From contig NW_026623078.1 of assembly GCF_023065955.2 (NCBI RefSeq), positions 10,116,199 through 10,180,198 on the forward strand: a stretch of DNA of 64,000 nucleotides, written 5' to 3'. The notes under the pieces are model-generated. The model did not search any database and had not been told where the DNA came from. It worked only from the letters and a program-made list of their open reading frames with translations. The first letter of the stretch is position 1; every line of letters starts with the position of its first letter. This DNA comes from Ursus arctos. Taxonomy: Eukaryota; Chordata; Mammalia; Carnivora; Ursidae. This document shows positions 1 to 11,614 of this stretch, in pieces. Position numbers and translations under genes: made by a program.

Positions 1-337
1 AGGCTTTACTAATTCCGAACTACATGCAGCTCCTCACAAGAAGAATATTATATGATAGATGGACTCATTGGATGTTTTTGATTTTTGTATTTTTTCGGTT
101 GTGATAAAGGAGAGATCTGAATTCTGTGCACTCATAGGTAGCTTGTGTTGCCTGAAAATGCCATACTTCCAAAAGTATGAGGGAAAATTGTTGATGCACA
201 CTTTTGAGTTAAATGAACTATTTTATTCTAGTATATGTTTTTATGAATGTAATTATTACTCATTGAAATTCTCAAGCATGTTTCAGTTACTGTTGGAACA
301 TTTTTACCTTAAAGGATAGTTCAAAGGACAAACAGTT
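1..337. other. AT-rich single-copy sequence
   Basis: No gene or repeat recognised. The 86-codon open frame at 59-319 is leucine/phenylalanine/cysteine rich, as expected of chance translation of AT-rich DNA. Confidence 0.6.
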
Positions 338-350
338 TCACTGGATCTTT

Positions 351-536
351 TTTTTTTTTAATTTTATGTATTTATTTGAGAGAGAGTGAGAGAGAGAGCG
401 CACAAGCAGGGTGCAGGGTAGAGGGAGAAACAGACTCCCCATTGAGCAGGGAGCCCCATGTGGGGCTCGATCTCACTTGGGATCGTGGCCTGAGCCAAGG
501 GCAGACCTGTAACTGACTGAGCCACCCAGGTGCCCC
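351..536 (-). mobile_element. Can-SINE (tRNA-Lys-derived)
   Basis: On the minus strand the 5' end carries the GGTGGCTCAGT box-A-like region, followed by a CT-rich tract and an A-tail (poly-T on the plus strand at 348-359). It is flanked by a perfect 13-bp target duplication (tcactggatcttt) at 338-350 and 537-549, so both ends of the insertion are defined. Non-coding; mobilised by L1. Confidence 0.95.
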
Positions 537-549
537 TCACTGGATCTTT

Positions 550-1177
550 ATAGACTCTCTCTCTGGGTAAATCTCAAATGTTAGTTGCTTAACTTCTATG
601 AAAACTAAATTTGTTATTGTCCCAAATGTCCTATGACACATGACTGATAACATAAATGATTTATTTTCTGTTTTAATTATAATTGTAAAGGTGTGGGTAA
701 GTATTGTTTACATTATGTATACTATTCCTCTAGCAGTTCCTATTTGCATTAATATTTAGGCTATTTTTTTCCCTTTTTAAATGATATCAGGAATTCAGGG
801 AAAATGCTGCTTCTTTGCCAGTCAAGTAAAAGGTAGCTTATTAATGTGGTATTTTTTCATGAAACGATATATTTCGCCTTCTCAAAATGATAGATTTGAT
901 CATGCGGCAGTCTGGGCAGTTGGTTTTGATTTGGCATGTAGAAACTCTGTCAATTTTTGCCTTCACCATCTGCCAAATGTGGGTTATAACAAATGCTCCC
1001 CAGGCTTTCTCTATTTCTCAAAGCTCTGAGACATATGAATTTCTTCCAGAATTCCAGAAAATATTGTCACTGTTGAAACTGTCCATTTCTTCAACTGCAA
1101 GGAGCTCACATCACACTTTTTTTCAGTATAAAATGATCTGTCTAGGTGATAGCAAAGCTATTTTTCTTTAGTTATTC
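550..1177. other. AT-rich sequence, nothing recognised
   Basis: Two overlapping open frames (781-1029 and 887-1171) have no signal peptide, domain or codon pattern that supports a gene. No repeat family recognised. Confidence 0.5.
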
Positions 1178-1350
1178 ATAAAATCCTTATAATAGAGTGT
1201 TAGATAATACTGAGTTACCAATTCCAACACTTTTCATTTTTAAGGATAGTGAAATTGAGACAAAGAAAGATTATTTCTTTACTCCAATTTTACACAGCTA
1301 ATTAGTGCTCAAAGTAAGAATAGATATTAGATTTGCTGACATCTAATTCA
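1178..1350 (-). repeat. MIR SINE fragment
   Basis: Shows the antisense MIR core: the equivalent of GAAACTGAGGCACAGAGAGG (here gaaattgagacaaagaaaga) followed by TTTACACAGCTAATTAGTG. Strongly diverged, as expected of this ancient mammalian tRNA-SINE. Confidence 0.55.
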
Positions 1351-1507
1351 TCATGCTACTGTGTGAACGTGAATACTTGGAAGGTGAAGGCAGTGCTATT
1401 TTATCAGTGAAAGGACAACTAAACAATCAATGTCCTGAGAAATAAAAAATAACAATCATAAATGCTTTTGACTGAATGCTTACTATATCTAAACTTTATT
1501 CATTTAT

Positions 1508-1677
1508 TTTTTTTAAAAAAGATTTTATTTATTTGTCAGAGAGAGGTCACACAACAGGGGGAGCAGCAGGCTCCCTGCCAAGTAAGGAGCCCGATGTGGG
1601 ACTTGATCCTCGAACCCTAAGATCGGGATCTGAGCTGAGGGCAGATACTTAACTGACTGAGCCACCCAGGCATCCTT
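1508..1677 (-). mobile_element. Can-SINE
   Basis: Poly-T/ATTT at the left end, GA-rich tract, and TGAGCCACCCAGG at the right end show a minus-strand Can-SINE. Imperfect target duplications tatctaaacttt (1486-1497) and tatctaggcttt (1679-1690) flank it, suggesting an older insertion. Confidence 0.92.
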
Positions 1678-1690
1678 TTATCTAGGCTTT

Positions 1691-2199
1691 AAAAGAGATA
1701 TCTAAATGAGTCAAAAGAGCCCTCCTAAACCTTTAAAGGCAGATATAATTTTCCCATTTTCCTGTTGACACCACGGAGACGTAGAGAATCATGACCGGGA
1801 CAGTGGCAATGCTGTTATGAAGACTTCAAACTTCATTAATAACATTTAATTCCTTGAGGCAATCTATGAACATAGGTAGTGTGGCAAGGGTAGCCACCAG
1901 TAAATATATCACCTAGAACTGCTCTTTCCCTTGTTGTGTTATGAGAATAATTGGAACTGGATTGATCTCAAGAAGGTTTTAGAGTCTAGAGAAAGATTTC
2001 CACCAGAAATACCATTTTAGACTTAAGTGTCTTCACAATGATTAGACTTTTCTTATAGCAAACTACTTTTATTGTTTGTCTTTATTCAACTACCATGTGT
2101 TATATACTATACGATGCCATGAAAACTGAATCAGTACACAGACCAGTTTTATTAGCCTCTCTTCTCACAGAGTTTCTGAGGAAGCATGGGAAGTTCTAT
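1691..2199. other. Intergenic sequence, nothing recognised
   Basis: AT-rich sequence with no coding signal. The start of the neighbouring L2 may extend a little into the right-hand side. Confidence 0.45.
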
Positions 2200-3235
2200 A
2201 AAGTAAATATTGGTGTTGTATTAAATGATGCAAAGGACTGATGGGAACGTGGAGGGAGACTTCCTTTATGAGTGAGAATGGAAGAAAAGGAAGCAGTCTT
2301 TCATAGTGGGGGAGGCATTCCACCCAGGAGAAATAACCCCCATGTAGGCATGGAAATGGGAAGGATCTTGGCCTGTTCAACAAATTAGAGTTCGCTGTGG
2401 CTATTGCTTAGGAATGAAGGATGATAGTTTAGAATAGGGTGAGAGATAGGCAGGTGCGTGGCATAATACATCCTTTGTCTTGTTGATGTTTTTATCAGTG
2501 ACTCCCAAGGGATGCCTGGCCTGGAAGGGGAGTGACGGAATCAGATAGTTTGATGCCACTGCAGTTGTGTAGGCCACACAATCATGCAGTTTGGACTGAG
2601 ATCTCATAAAGCAGATTTGGGTAGATATTGAATGTGTTCCTGGAGTCAAATATATAAGACTTGATAGATTTTATTTGATAGGTGATAATACAGAAGGAAT
2701 CAAGGGGAAACTCCTAGGTGTTTTACTTTGTCAACTAAATGGTTGGGTCCAGTTAACTACGATGAAGATAATTTGGTTAGGAATACATTTTGGGGGAAGG
2801 GATGGTGAAAATTAAGTGCTATGTATCGGGAATGGTCATGTTGGTAAAGTTATTACCTTCCAGACAGAGATATCAATAACTAGGTAGATAAATGAACCAG
2901 AGTTCAGGGGAGTCTGAATTGGAAATGTACATTTATTTTTTATTTATTTTATTTTATTTTTATTTTTTTTAAGATTTTATTTATTTATTTGACAGAGAGA
3001 GAGACAGCCAGCGAGAGAAGGAACACAGGCAGGGGGAGTAGGAGAGAAAGAAGCAGGCTCCTGGCAGAGGAGCCTGATGCGGGGCTCGATCCCAGGACTC
3101 TGGGATCATGCCCTGAGCCGAAAGCAGATGCTTAACGACTGAGGTGCCCCTGGATATGTACATTTAGATGTCATTAGTTTATTGATGAGGTTCATATCAG
3201 TGAGAATGGAAGTAACCACCATGAGACTGTGTCTG
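2200..3235 (-). mobile_element. L2 LINE, 3' part (RT C-terminal region and 3' UTR), split by a Can-SINE
   Basis: Reading the minus strand gives the familiar order of the L2 3' third: the region after the reverse-transcriptase YADD motif (around 3,170-3,230), the part aligned to the SRLDYCNSLL block, then the 3' UTR (2,200-2,500). Several phrases match the L2 consensus as I remember it, in the correct order. It is interrupted by the Can-SINE at 2,936-3,155. No intact frame remains. The same family is present at 23,875-24,290 and 49,490-51,185. Confidence 0.7.
2936..3155 (-). mobile_element. Can-SINE, arctoid-type subfamily
   Basis: Complete insertion flanked by an 11-bp target duplication atgtacattta (2925-2935 and 3156-3166), inside an L2. 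Its tail has expanded into a TTTTA/TTTA microsatellite (2936-2970). About 9 bases of the usual GAGCCACCCAGG box near the 5' end are missing. Confidence 0.93.
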
Positions 3236-3239
3236 TCAG

Positions 3240-3645
3240 AGTCCCAACAGCAAATAGATAGCATGTCAGATTAAGAGGATTTACTTTCAAGGGGCTAATA
3301 ACTGGTGTGTCACGACTCCTCATCCATAGGGACAGCAGACCAACTGGTATGAATTATAACTACTCTCCAGGGATTCATTGAGTCTGAGGGGACTCTTGGG
3401 AAGGAGGCAGAGGACAAGTGCTCTGTCCTCATTCTTCTCCTTCCCTCCTATTTTCTGTTGATGCTGTCTACTGGCCAAATACACCTGGAAGTCAGAGATG
3501 TAAATATTACAGGCTGTTGGTGTAATCATGTAGGCCAGTGTCCTAGCATCGTAAAGAGGGTGGAGAAGGCAGGGGAGAGATCTAAGGGAGCAAATAGATG
3601 ATGCCTGGTACATAGAGCAAAGTATTTTAAAATCAAGAGTATAGA
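3240..3645. repeat. Old interspersed repeat, family not named
   Basis: Several phrases (opening with gagtcccaacagcaaataga and closing with a GA-rich stretch before gcaaatagatgatgcctgg) match a repeat I have seen widely in mammalian genomes but cannot name with certainty. The 118-codon minus frame at 3320-3676 lies over it and is therefore unlikely to be a gene. Confidence 0.4.
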
Positions 3646-3649
3646 GCTC

Positions 3650-6600
3650 ATTCTCTTTTTTCTTGCTTGCTTTCAATGGTCTATGAATATAAAGGAAATG
3701 TAGAAGATAACTATTTTGTTTTCTCCCCAGGGTATGATGAAAATTAAATTACTTTAGACCCTGGAAGTCACCCTGAAAAATTTAAAGCCTTACATTGTCA
3801 TTAGTATTGTTCTTTCTAAGGCCAGGTCTCCCATAGAGTGAAGGAAAGCACAGCCTATGTTAGAAAAACAAATCCAATTTTGTGGAGGCTCAGTTAATTT
3901 CTTGGAAGATCAGAACCCTGGAAAAAAGGAGGATGACGGCACTGAGTAAAAACTTGGGAAATTATTTTATGTAGCAACTGAAACTTGCTACTTTTGTCTC
4001 CTCCTCCTGTGTTTTATAAGCACTTTTATTATACTTGTAATAAAAATGCTGTGATTAAAAAATAAACAGATAGAAATACAAATCTCAGAATGTATTTTGC
4101 TATAGTAAAAGTTAAGAAAGAAAGTTAAGGACTGAAATCATCTGTTATGTTTTCTGTTATAATTAAAATACAGGGGTAAAACATATGATTAGAAATGTTA
4201 TGGAAATGATTTGTATGGAAATCATTGTAATAATCTGACACTGTTTTCATTTGATTTTCATTTCCCTAGTAGTTGGAAGTCAGCTGGAGAATTTTTAAAG
4301 GAACCCAATCAGAGAGAAAATCCCACGTGGCCAGAAAGTAAAATTTAAATTAATGCTATTGTCTTAAAGTGTAGTAATTAAATAGCAGGCCATATTCAGA
4401 TATGTCAAATAGCTAAATGGCTCGTATATTTGATTAGTAATTTTGTATCAGACATAAAAGTCACCAACAGCATTTTTTAACAGAAATGATTTTAGTCTGT
4501 AATGTCTAGTAAGTTTTATAAGTTAAAGTGAATTTGTAAAGCTGCTATTTAGAAGGAGAAAGGTGATCAGTTTTTATTTCCTTAATTCTGTTAAGTTTTC
4601 GAAGAGAAATATAGAGCCAAAAGCAAGACTTAAAATAATTAGAATGTGTATTTTCTCTTTATTTTTGTCTTTAATTTAGGGATCTAAAAAGATCTGCTAT
4701 TATCTTGGAAGTTATGTTATAGAACCCCTGAGTTAAACTCATAGCCCTACACTCATGAAATACTGAGTCAGAGAATAAATGGAAAAGCCTATTTTTATTA
4801 TAAGTTCAGAATATTTTTCAGAAAGAAGGCTAACATTTTTCCATTAATAGCTTTTACTATTTTCTTTAAGAAAAAAATAAAAACAACAAAAGACTATTGA
4901 CGTATTAGTTTGCAATATTACTTTAAGTAACATGTGCTTTATTGTTTGCTTCAAAGAAATCAGAACACTATAATATTTTTAGTTTTCAATATCCATATGT
5001 TGTAAATGTTTGTCCAGCATTTTATTAAGCAGAGTGTTTATCAACCGGCATCCCTATAGTTGGCAATGATATTAATGACTCCAAAAATGTGAACAAATTT
5101 GAAGTGTTTCCATGAGCATCAAAAGAATAATTATGCCTGGCATCATTTTAGTATTAGATATATTTTGTATCTTTGTTTCTTAAAGATTCACAACCCACGT
5201 ATGGCATGAGGGAAAACAATCTCAGCCAGAATATTTGGCATACTGCATTTTCTTTAAAGACCAAAGCCTGTATAATGTATCTCAGTGTATATCCAGTTAT
5301 CTCGTAAATCTGTTGTATGTTCTGATTTGACAAATAACGTTTTCTTTTTTAGCTGTTTAAGATCATTTTTAAACTTGAAATAATCTCATTAAAAGTATGC
5401 ATGCAGTACAGTGATACTCTCAGCAGTGCCCTGCTCTCCTCTGGATCATGGTTCAGGGCAGGCATGTTCAGTGTGTCCATTGTCTGGATGGCTAAGGTGA
5501 GGTGAAGCTCTTTGCTTACAGTGAGCCCCAGTGTTTTAAGCTGCTTTTTTGCACATTGAAATGCAGAGGCAAGAGGTAAAACTCTTTACAATTACATATC
5601 TGGCTGGCAAAGACACACCCAGTAGCTTTTCATCACTTACTTATCTTTAACAGTAAATGGATTAATGTGGTTTACTTTTACCAGGTACATAATAGGATTC
5701 CTTTGATTTCAATGGACTCCCTGCTTTAAAATGTTAATTCCTATTGGCACCAACTCTCTTCTGTAAAAGACCAAGACAAAATCTTGAGGCACTGCAAAAC
5801 TGCCTTGGTCACTCAGACTGCTGAGCAGATTTGCTTCGTACTCATCACAATTTTATCATGGAGATAAATGACCTTTAAAAGCTTTTCTTAGCTTTCCCTA
5901 GTACAAGGCTGGTAAACTCTGAGAGACCCTTGATTCCTAAGCCCTTGGCAAAAGAATTCTGGGACCCATATATGTCATCTCATTTTCAGTGCCATTTTTC
6001 TTCTGCTTTCTTTTGATTGACACTTTTTTTTTTCTGTGCCATATTTTCCTTTGATCCAGCTGGATAGATAGTCTCATCACAGAAATGTCCTTTAGTATTA
6101 CATGTATCAGTTGCTATTTAACAAGAGTGATAGGTATAAAGAACATACAGATTTAAAATTCTTATCTACTTTATTTTACATTTTGCAGGCAGAAATTTTA
6201 CTTAAAATTTTTTTTTTTTACATAGACAGTAATAAAAACATAAGTTAGGAGTTTGAGCAAAAAACATGGTATAACTAGTGAGTTGAAGAAACCCTCTGAA
6301 CCAATGTATGCAATTGAGGCAAAGCCCAAAACATAACTACCTTAACTTTGTCCTCTGAATTATCTAGATTACAAAACCTGATCTTTCTAAGTAACTGTGT
6401 ATCTCAGACTTCGCTTTGCTATTTTATAAATAGGGTCCTAGCATAGATAATTAACTTTTATTAAAAGAAATGTCAGTGCTAAGGCTGGTGTGGCAATGAT
6501 CCATGGACAACCCTGGTCAGTGCACAGCCCTGGGTAGCTCTGATAACACTTACTCGTATTTGTCTCCATACACATATACGAAGTGGGACTCCAAGATATA

Positions 6601-8222
6601 AAGTAGCGATGGCTAATTCAAGTCTTTTAAAGGCAGCGCCCTCTAGAGCTTTAACAAAAACAGTACAGTCAGCGTTATATCCCTGTAGAACTCCACCATT
6701 AAAGACAATGCAACCCTCACTGGTATTTCATGTGTAGTTGTGAAAAAGGTGTGTGGGTTGTCTCATTTTCACACTTTCCAGGAGACAGTGATATTTTGTT
6801 AGCAAGAGTGAGAACAGTGAAATCAACAAAATGCCATGTTCCTGAGCTCATTTTAGTTATGGCTGTCCAACCTATAGTATGTATTTTTATTATGATTAAA
6901 TGCATTCATTTAAAAAATGTGAAAATAACTATGGGTGTCATTCATCTTTATGTTCTTTTCCTTTATTACTGCTGTATTTCATATGAAATAGTTTTGAGCA
7001 ATTAGAATTGGCTTAGATATATATGGAATGGGGAGAATGTAATGATTTGTTGGTCCCCACACATGGGAGAGAGTAACAAGGAGGAGAATGCATGGCAAAG
7101 ATGGGATGGTGGGAAAGAATGTTTTCCAGAAGACAAAGTTCCCTTCATAACATTTCCCACAGATGTCCAGATAAAAATAACAGCTGGGATGTCAGCGGAG
7201 ACTGAATGAGTTTACTTAATCAAATCATTACCTTTATCGTGCACTTTGGTTGGATTTTGAAAAGTTTGCTGAAAGGGTGGTGTCTTTAAAACTATGCAGA
7301 TGACGTACCCCCTATAGAACATGATATTTGAAGTTTTGCCCTTAAAAAGTGTCTCTGCTGTGCTATGTCTAATGCTGAAATTCCACATCATGGAAGGAAG
7401 GTAGATGAGAGCAAAGCCAGTTGGTAAGGTCCATGAGACACTGTGGCCAGTGAGAGGGGCTGTGTCCTTCCTAAAGGATCACAAACCCCATTTTAAATCC
7501 ACTGTGGAACCAAAAACAAGGCAAACTGCCGGTACAAAGGCCTCCCACCTGCCAACAGCATGGGATAGAGGTGATATCGTTTATAGGGCTGGACATCTGA
7601 GAAGGAGGCATTCCTACAACTCTAGAGCTGATTTGCTCGTCAATGTTTTCTTTCTAGTCCAAGAATTTACTACTGTGAAACCTAATTAAGATCATTGTTA
7701 GGTAGAAACAGTGACTTGTATAATCACAGGTGAATCATTACCGGTCACGGAGTAGAAAGATGACACTTTTATTAGAGAAATATTTCTCCTTTTGGGTCTC
7801 CAAAGCAGAGATTATAGCCTTCATAAAAGTGAAAACATAGCTTCAATCAGAGCTTAAATTATCTCATGGTTGAAAATGTGCTTCTAAGCATCCAGTGGCA
7901 TGTTTTTTGATCTTTTAGTTAGTATGGAAAATATGATTCTCCTCGCAATATGAAAATTTAATTCATCTAATTAGCTCTTGGATTTTTTTTGTTTGTTACA
8001 GTATTTCTTAACTAGTAAAAATAAGTGGGATGCATTCTTTATATTTTTAGTAGTAATTGTCAAATAATGTTGCAGACATTTTCTGATTTATGGAAATCGT
8101 GCTCATGAGAAAATGATCTATAATCCATGTGTGCCAAGGGCTCTCTCTCCATCCTGCTACCCCTGAGATGGAACATGGTGGCAAAGAGCAAAGAAGGGGA
8201 GGAAAGACCTTTCCATCTTTTA
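3650..8222. other. Long AT-rich single-copy stretch
   Basis: About 4.5 kb without a recognised transposable element or coding region. Open frames are all under 95 codons and composition-driven. Homopolymer T tracts at 6023-6034 and 6209-6220 are the only simple sequence seen. This is the longest block free of repeats in the left half of the window, and so the most likely place there for conserved non-coding elements. Confidence 0.5.
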
Positions 8223-8250
8223 TTATGATTGTGATTATGATTATGATTAA
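8223..8250. repeat. Imperfect (ATTATG)n simple repeat
   Basis: Four to five units of attatg/attgtg in tandem. Read on the minus strand it gives an Asn-His dipeptide run in a spurious frame. Confidence 0.8.
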
Positions 8251-8411
8251 ATATCATTGAGACATAGGACATCATTGACTTGGGGCCCCTAATTCTTAGT
8301 GCCAGAAGGTTAACATTTTAGTGAACATGGGATTCTGTATGTTTCTGGCATCACAGAAGTCAGATATCTGAATCGTTTCTCCATAGAGATATTCCTAACA
8401 CACTACATTGT

Positions 8412-8885
8412 AATGGCAGCTTTATTGAGATATAATTCATGTGTCATAGTATTCACCTTAAGTGTAAAATTCATTGTTTTTTTGTATGTATACAGAGTTG
8501 TGCAACCATCATCATAATATAATTGTAGAACATTTCATCACCCCAAGTAGACTGCTCAGATCCATTAGTAATACCCCCCATTCTCCTCACTCCCAGCCCG
8601 AAGCAACCACTAATCTGCTTCTGTCTCCACAGATTTGCTAATTCTTGACATTTCATATAAATGTGTGTGTGACTGGCATTTTCACTTAGTATGTTTTCAA
8701 GACCCATCCATGTTTTACCATGTATTAGTGACTCATTCCCTTTTATGGCCAAATATATTCTGTTGTAGGGAAATACCACATTTTGTTTATCTGTTCTTTA
8801 GGTGATAGAAATTTTGGCTGTCTCCACTTTGTGGCTATTATGAAGAATGCTGCCTTGGACATTTGTGTCCATGTTTTTGTGCAGA
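8412..8885 (-). mobile_element. L1 LINE 3' end (ORF2 end and 3' UTR), old L1M type
   Basis: The plus strand opens with the antisense of the L1 terminus (gctttattgagatataattc, the complement of the ATATCTCAATAAAGC polyadenylation region) and runs through the antisense of the ORF2 C-terminus (ggccaaatatattctgttgt, then accacattttgtttatctgt). It is 5' truncated at about 8,885. Divergence is clear, so an old copy. Confidence 0.85.
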
Positions 8886-9020
8886 AGCACATTACAACGT
8901 ACACTTAGTTTCTAGAATCCTGATGGTAACTTTTCCTGGTCTGCAGAACACACCTGCTGACCCACATGTAATATTAAATTGCATCAGAATCTTTTCAGGT
9001 TAGAGTGGATGAAGATTTCT

Positions 9021-9225
9021 TTTTTTTTTTTTTTTAAGATTTTATTTATTTATTTGACAGAGAGAGAGACAGCCAGCGAGAAGAGGTAACACAAGCAGGG
9101 GGAGTGGGAGAGGAAGAAGCAGGCTCCCAGCTGAGGAGCCTGATGTGGGGCTCGATCCCAGAACGCCGGGATCACGCCCTGAGCGTGAAGGCAGACGCTT
9201 AATGACTGAACCACGCAGGCGCCCC
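9021..9225 (-). mobile_element. Can-SINE, arctoid-type subfamily
   Basis: Flanked by a perfect 15-bp target duplication tggatgaagatttct at 9006-9020 and 9226-9240. Internal phrases GATCACGCCCTGAGCG and GAGGAGCCTGATGTGGGG (complement) mark the younger subfamily. The perfect, long duplication fits a relatively recent insertion. Confidence 0.96.
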
Positions 9226-9242
9226 TGGATGAAGATTTCTAT

Positions 9243-9345
9243 TTTAACCCCTTTACTTTGCTGATAAGAAAACTGGAAAGCCCATGAAGTTAGTAAGTTG
9301 CCCACAGTCTTGCTGCTCCAAAGAGTCAGCACTGAAACTCAAGGT
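9243..9345 (-). repeat. MIR SINE fragment
   Basis: Antisense MIR core: cccctttactttgctgataa, gaaaactggaaagcccatga, then ttgcccacagtcttgctgct. It begins next to the Can-SINE, which may have landed inside a longer MIR. Confidence 0.5.
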
Positions 9346-9614
9346 CTGCTGGAGGCTTAGCCTAGAATTCTTCATGTTGTGCGTTATATAACCAAATTGG
9401 ATGCAGTTGAACTGAACTAGATTCATATGAGCTCACCTGGGAACCTAATTTTTATGTTTTTTCTTTAGAGAATATATTTGTTTTACAAATGGTCCACATA
9501 TAATTGAACTTTTGTTAGGTGCTATATCTGATGCTTCAAAGAGTGTGTATGTATGTAGTATGTTAGGTATTAACATGCATATTCACATGCATGTAATATT
9601 TTAATGATGACATT

Positions 9615-9813
9615 ACTTTTTTAAGATTTTATTTATTTAGGAGAGAGAGAGAGAGAGGGAGAGAGGGAATGAACAGGGGGGAGTGCAGAGGGAAAGGGAC
9701 AAGCAGAATTCCTGCTGAGTGGGGAGCCAGATGCAGGGCTGGATCCCAGGACCCTGAGATCATGATCTGAGCTGAAGTCAGATGCTTAACTGACTGAGCC
9801 ACCCAGGCATCCC
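9615..9813 (-). mobile_element. Can-SINE
   Basis: Target duplication tgatgacatt at 9605-9614 and 9814-9823. GA-rich tract expanded to a GAGA run at 9642-9668; right end shows TGACTGAGCCACCCAGG. Confidence 0.95.
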
Positions 9814-9929
9814 TGATGACATTCTTTATAATGACTTTGACTTTTGTTTTTCTTGAATTTGCTATAAGACAACACTTACAAAGAATGTCATGCATGTCAA
9901 TTATATCTCAATAGAGCTGGAGAAATTTA

Positions 9930-10400
9930 TGTTTTTCTTGACTTTGAATTTGCATGTTTTTCATCTAACAGCATGTATCTGTTGAACATAAATATGGACT
10001 TAATATTAGATATTTTGAAATTCAGGAGAAAATACAATTATATTAAGGAGTCAAAATAATACAACTAATGGACAAGGAAGTGAATAATGGAGAGTTAAGT
10101 TGCATGTTCTAAGGTCTGTTTCAGCAAATACACAGATATGACTATTAAAATACAGATTTCGATGACACTCTTTATCCTAATTAGAAATAGCACCTTGACA
10201 AAAAGATCTACTTCTTTGAGCCTAAGTGACATTATATTTGAGTGGATTAGATATGCTGATTTCTAGAGTGTCTTACAGCTATAAAATGCTGTGCTATAAA
10301 TGGTACCATGAGTTATTTTGAGGAATACAAACACAGGTGTAATGGATATATGTTCAAATATATCAGATGCAAGTGAATGGAATGGACAAAGGTACAAAGT
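9930..10400. other. AT-rich sequence, nothing recognised
   Basis: No repeat or gene signal that I can support. Confidence 0.45.
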
Positions 10401-10404
10401 GAAT

Positions 10405-10535
10405 AGGGCTCTAGAAGGACCTGTGTCTTGTTCCAGCTCTGTTCTGCTGCTAAAAGCTTGTGTGACTTTCTGGGTTTGTATCTTTCTAGGTGGAAGATAA
10501 TAGATGTGTCCCTGCCCTTTATTGCTATGCAACAA
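10405..10535 (+). repeat. MIR SINE fragment
   Basis: Plus-strand MIR order: gttccagctctgttctgctg, then taaaagcttgtgtgactttc, then a diverged CTCAGTTTC-like section. The open frames at 10263-10695 in all directions overlap it and are not credible genes. Confidence 0.5.
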
Positions 10536-10539
10536 GATA

Positions 10540-11264
10540 TTGGCTCTTCCATTCTCAGGTAGCATGGTGAAGGTCTTCCAACAATTAGGGAAGTGTGCAG
10601 GAATCCCCAGCCTGGATGTGACTAGGAGCCTTAATAGGAACAAGGCTATGAAGAAGGGAAAGGGTTACATGTATAGAAAAATATACTTTTATTAAAAGAC
10701 CACCTTAGAAACAGTTTTTCTGTTATCAGGCCTGTCATTTTCCAGAATGTTAGCTGCTGACTTGAAGAAAAATACAACTGGAGAAGCAGGACACTGCCCT
10801 GCCATTTGAACTAAAAGTTAGTTATATAGGGTTGTAGGGGTCCTATTTTTGGAAGATTCTACTTCAGAAACACAGCTGGCTCTTTTTTCTGCCCCCCTCC
10901 AAAGCTGTTTCTTCTTTAAAGGAAATTTCTATTCACTCTTTGCCAGGCAACAACACTTTGCAGCAATGCTATTGTCATTAAACATTGTGTTTAAGATTTG
11001 CCATTATTATCAGCAATAAAAAGAAAAGTCTTATCTTCAATAAGAGGTTGAACTCCACTGTCATCCATAGGCTGAGATTCCACCCTGGATGGAAAACTGC
11101 TGGTTGTGGGAACCAGAGTGGCTGGTGCTTTCTAATGGGTAGAAGAAACATGTATCCTTGCCAGGGACACTTGTCACCCTTGTACCACAACCCACTGTCT
11201 TTCTGCAGTAGAATTTTCAATACTGTCTCCCCTTTTTTGGGGGGGGGTTGAACGTCCATGTTTG
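10540..11264. other. Single-copy sequence with short mutually antisense open frames
   Basis: Frames at 10978-11259 (minus) and 10985-11251 (plus) overlap almost completely on opposite strands, which argues that neither is coding. A G run (ggggggggg, 11239-11247) is present near the right end. Confidence 0.5.
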
Positions 11265-11335
11265 TAACTGTTATCCTGGTAAATGAAAACTCTGTGATAA
11301 AGATACCTACATCACTGCTAATGACATTCTTTTAG
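11265..11335. repeat. Local dispersed repeat, copy 1
   Basis: Shares a 22-bp identical run (starting tgttatcctggtaaatgaaa at 11269) and further interrupted matches (ataCCTRCA, ACTGCTAATG, CTTCTTT) with 14,546-14,612, in the same orientation about 3.28 kb away. Family not recognised. Confidence 0.6.
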
Positions 11336-11404
11336 TGGGCTTCCTTGAGGAAGACTTTCTGTCATAAATTATTGTAATATAATGTGCTTGATTGACTTAA
11401 AGGA

Positions 11405-11610
11405 AAACAGTAATAGCTTACATTGATGGAACTTGTTTGCTGAGTCATCTCCTCATTGTGATACTTTTGCTGGTCACATGGCTCACATTTACCTCCTGAG
11501 CCTGGATCTCCTGTCATCTCCTGTTGGAGGGAGGCACTGAGACTCAGGAGAATTCAGTGACTTGTTAGAATCACAAAGTTAATTAGTACTAAGGTCACTT
11601 CTTGATTTTC
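11405..11610 (-). repeat. MIR SINE
   Basis: Begins with the antisense MIR 3' end (cagtaatagcttacattgat) and contains ggcactgagactcaggagaa followed by acttgttagaatcacaaagt, the diverged equivalents of the MIR core and conserved CACACAGCTAGT box. Confidence 0.5.
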
Positions 11611-11614
11611 CATC

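Noticed and set aside
3320..3676. 118-codon minus-strand open frame
   Set aside because: Lies on an old interspersed repeat and lacks any domain.
8880..9005. Possible MER-type repeat between the L1 end and the Can-SINE
   Set aside because: Some phrases look familiar (gcatcagaatctttt), but I could not match a consistent order to any family.
9890..9925. Possible L1 3' terminus (caattatatctcaatagagc)
   Set aside because: Matches the L1 polyadenylation end for about 25 bp, but no L1 sequence precedes it; too short to call.
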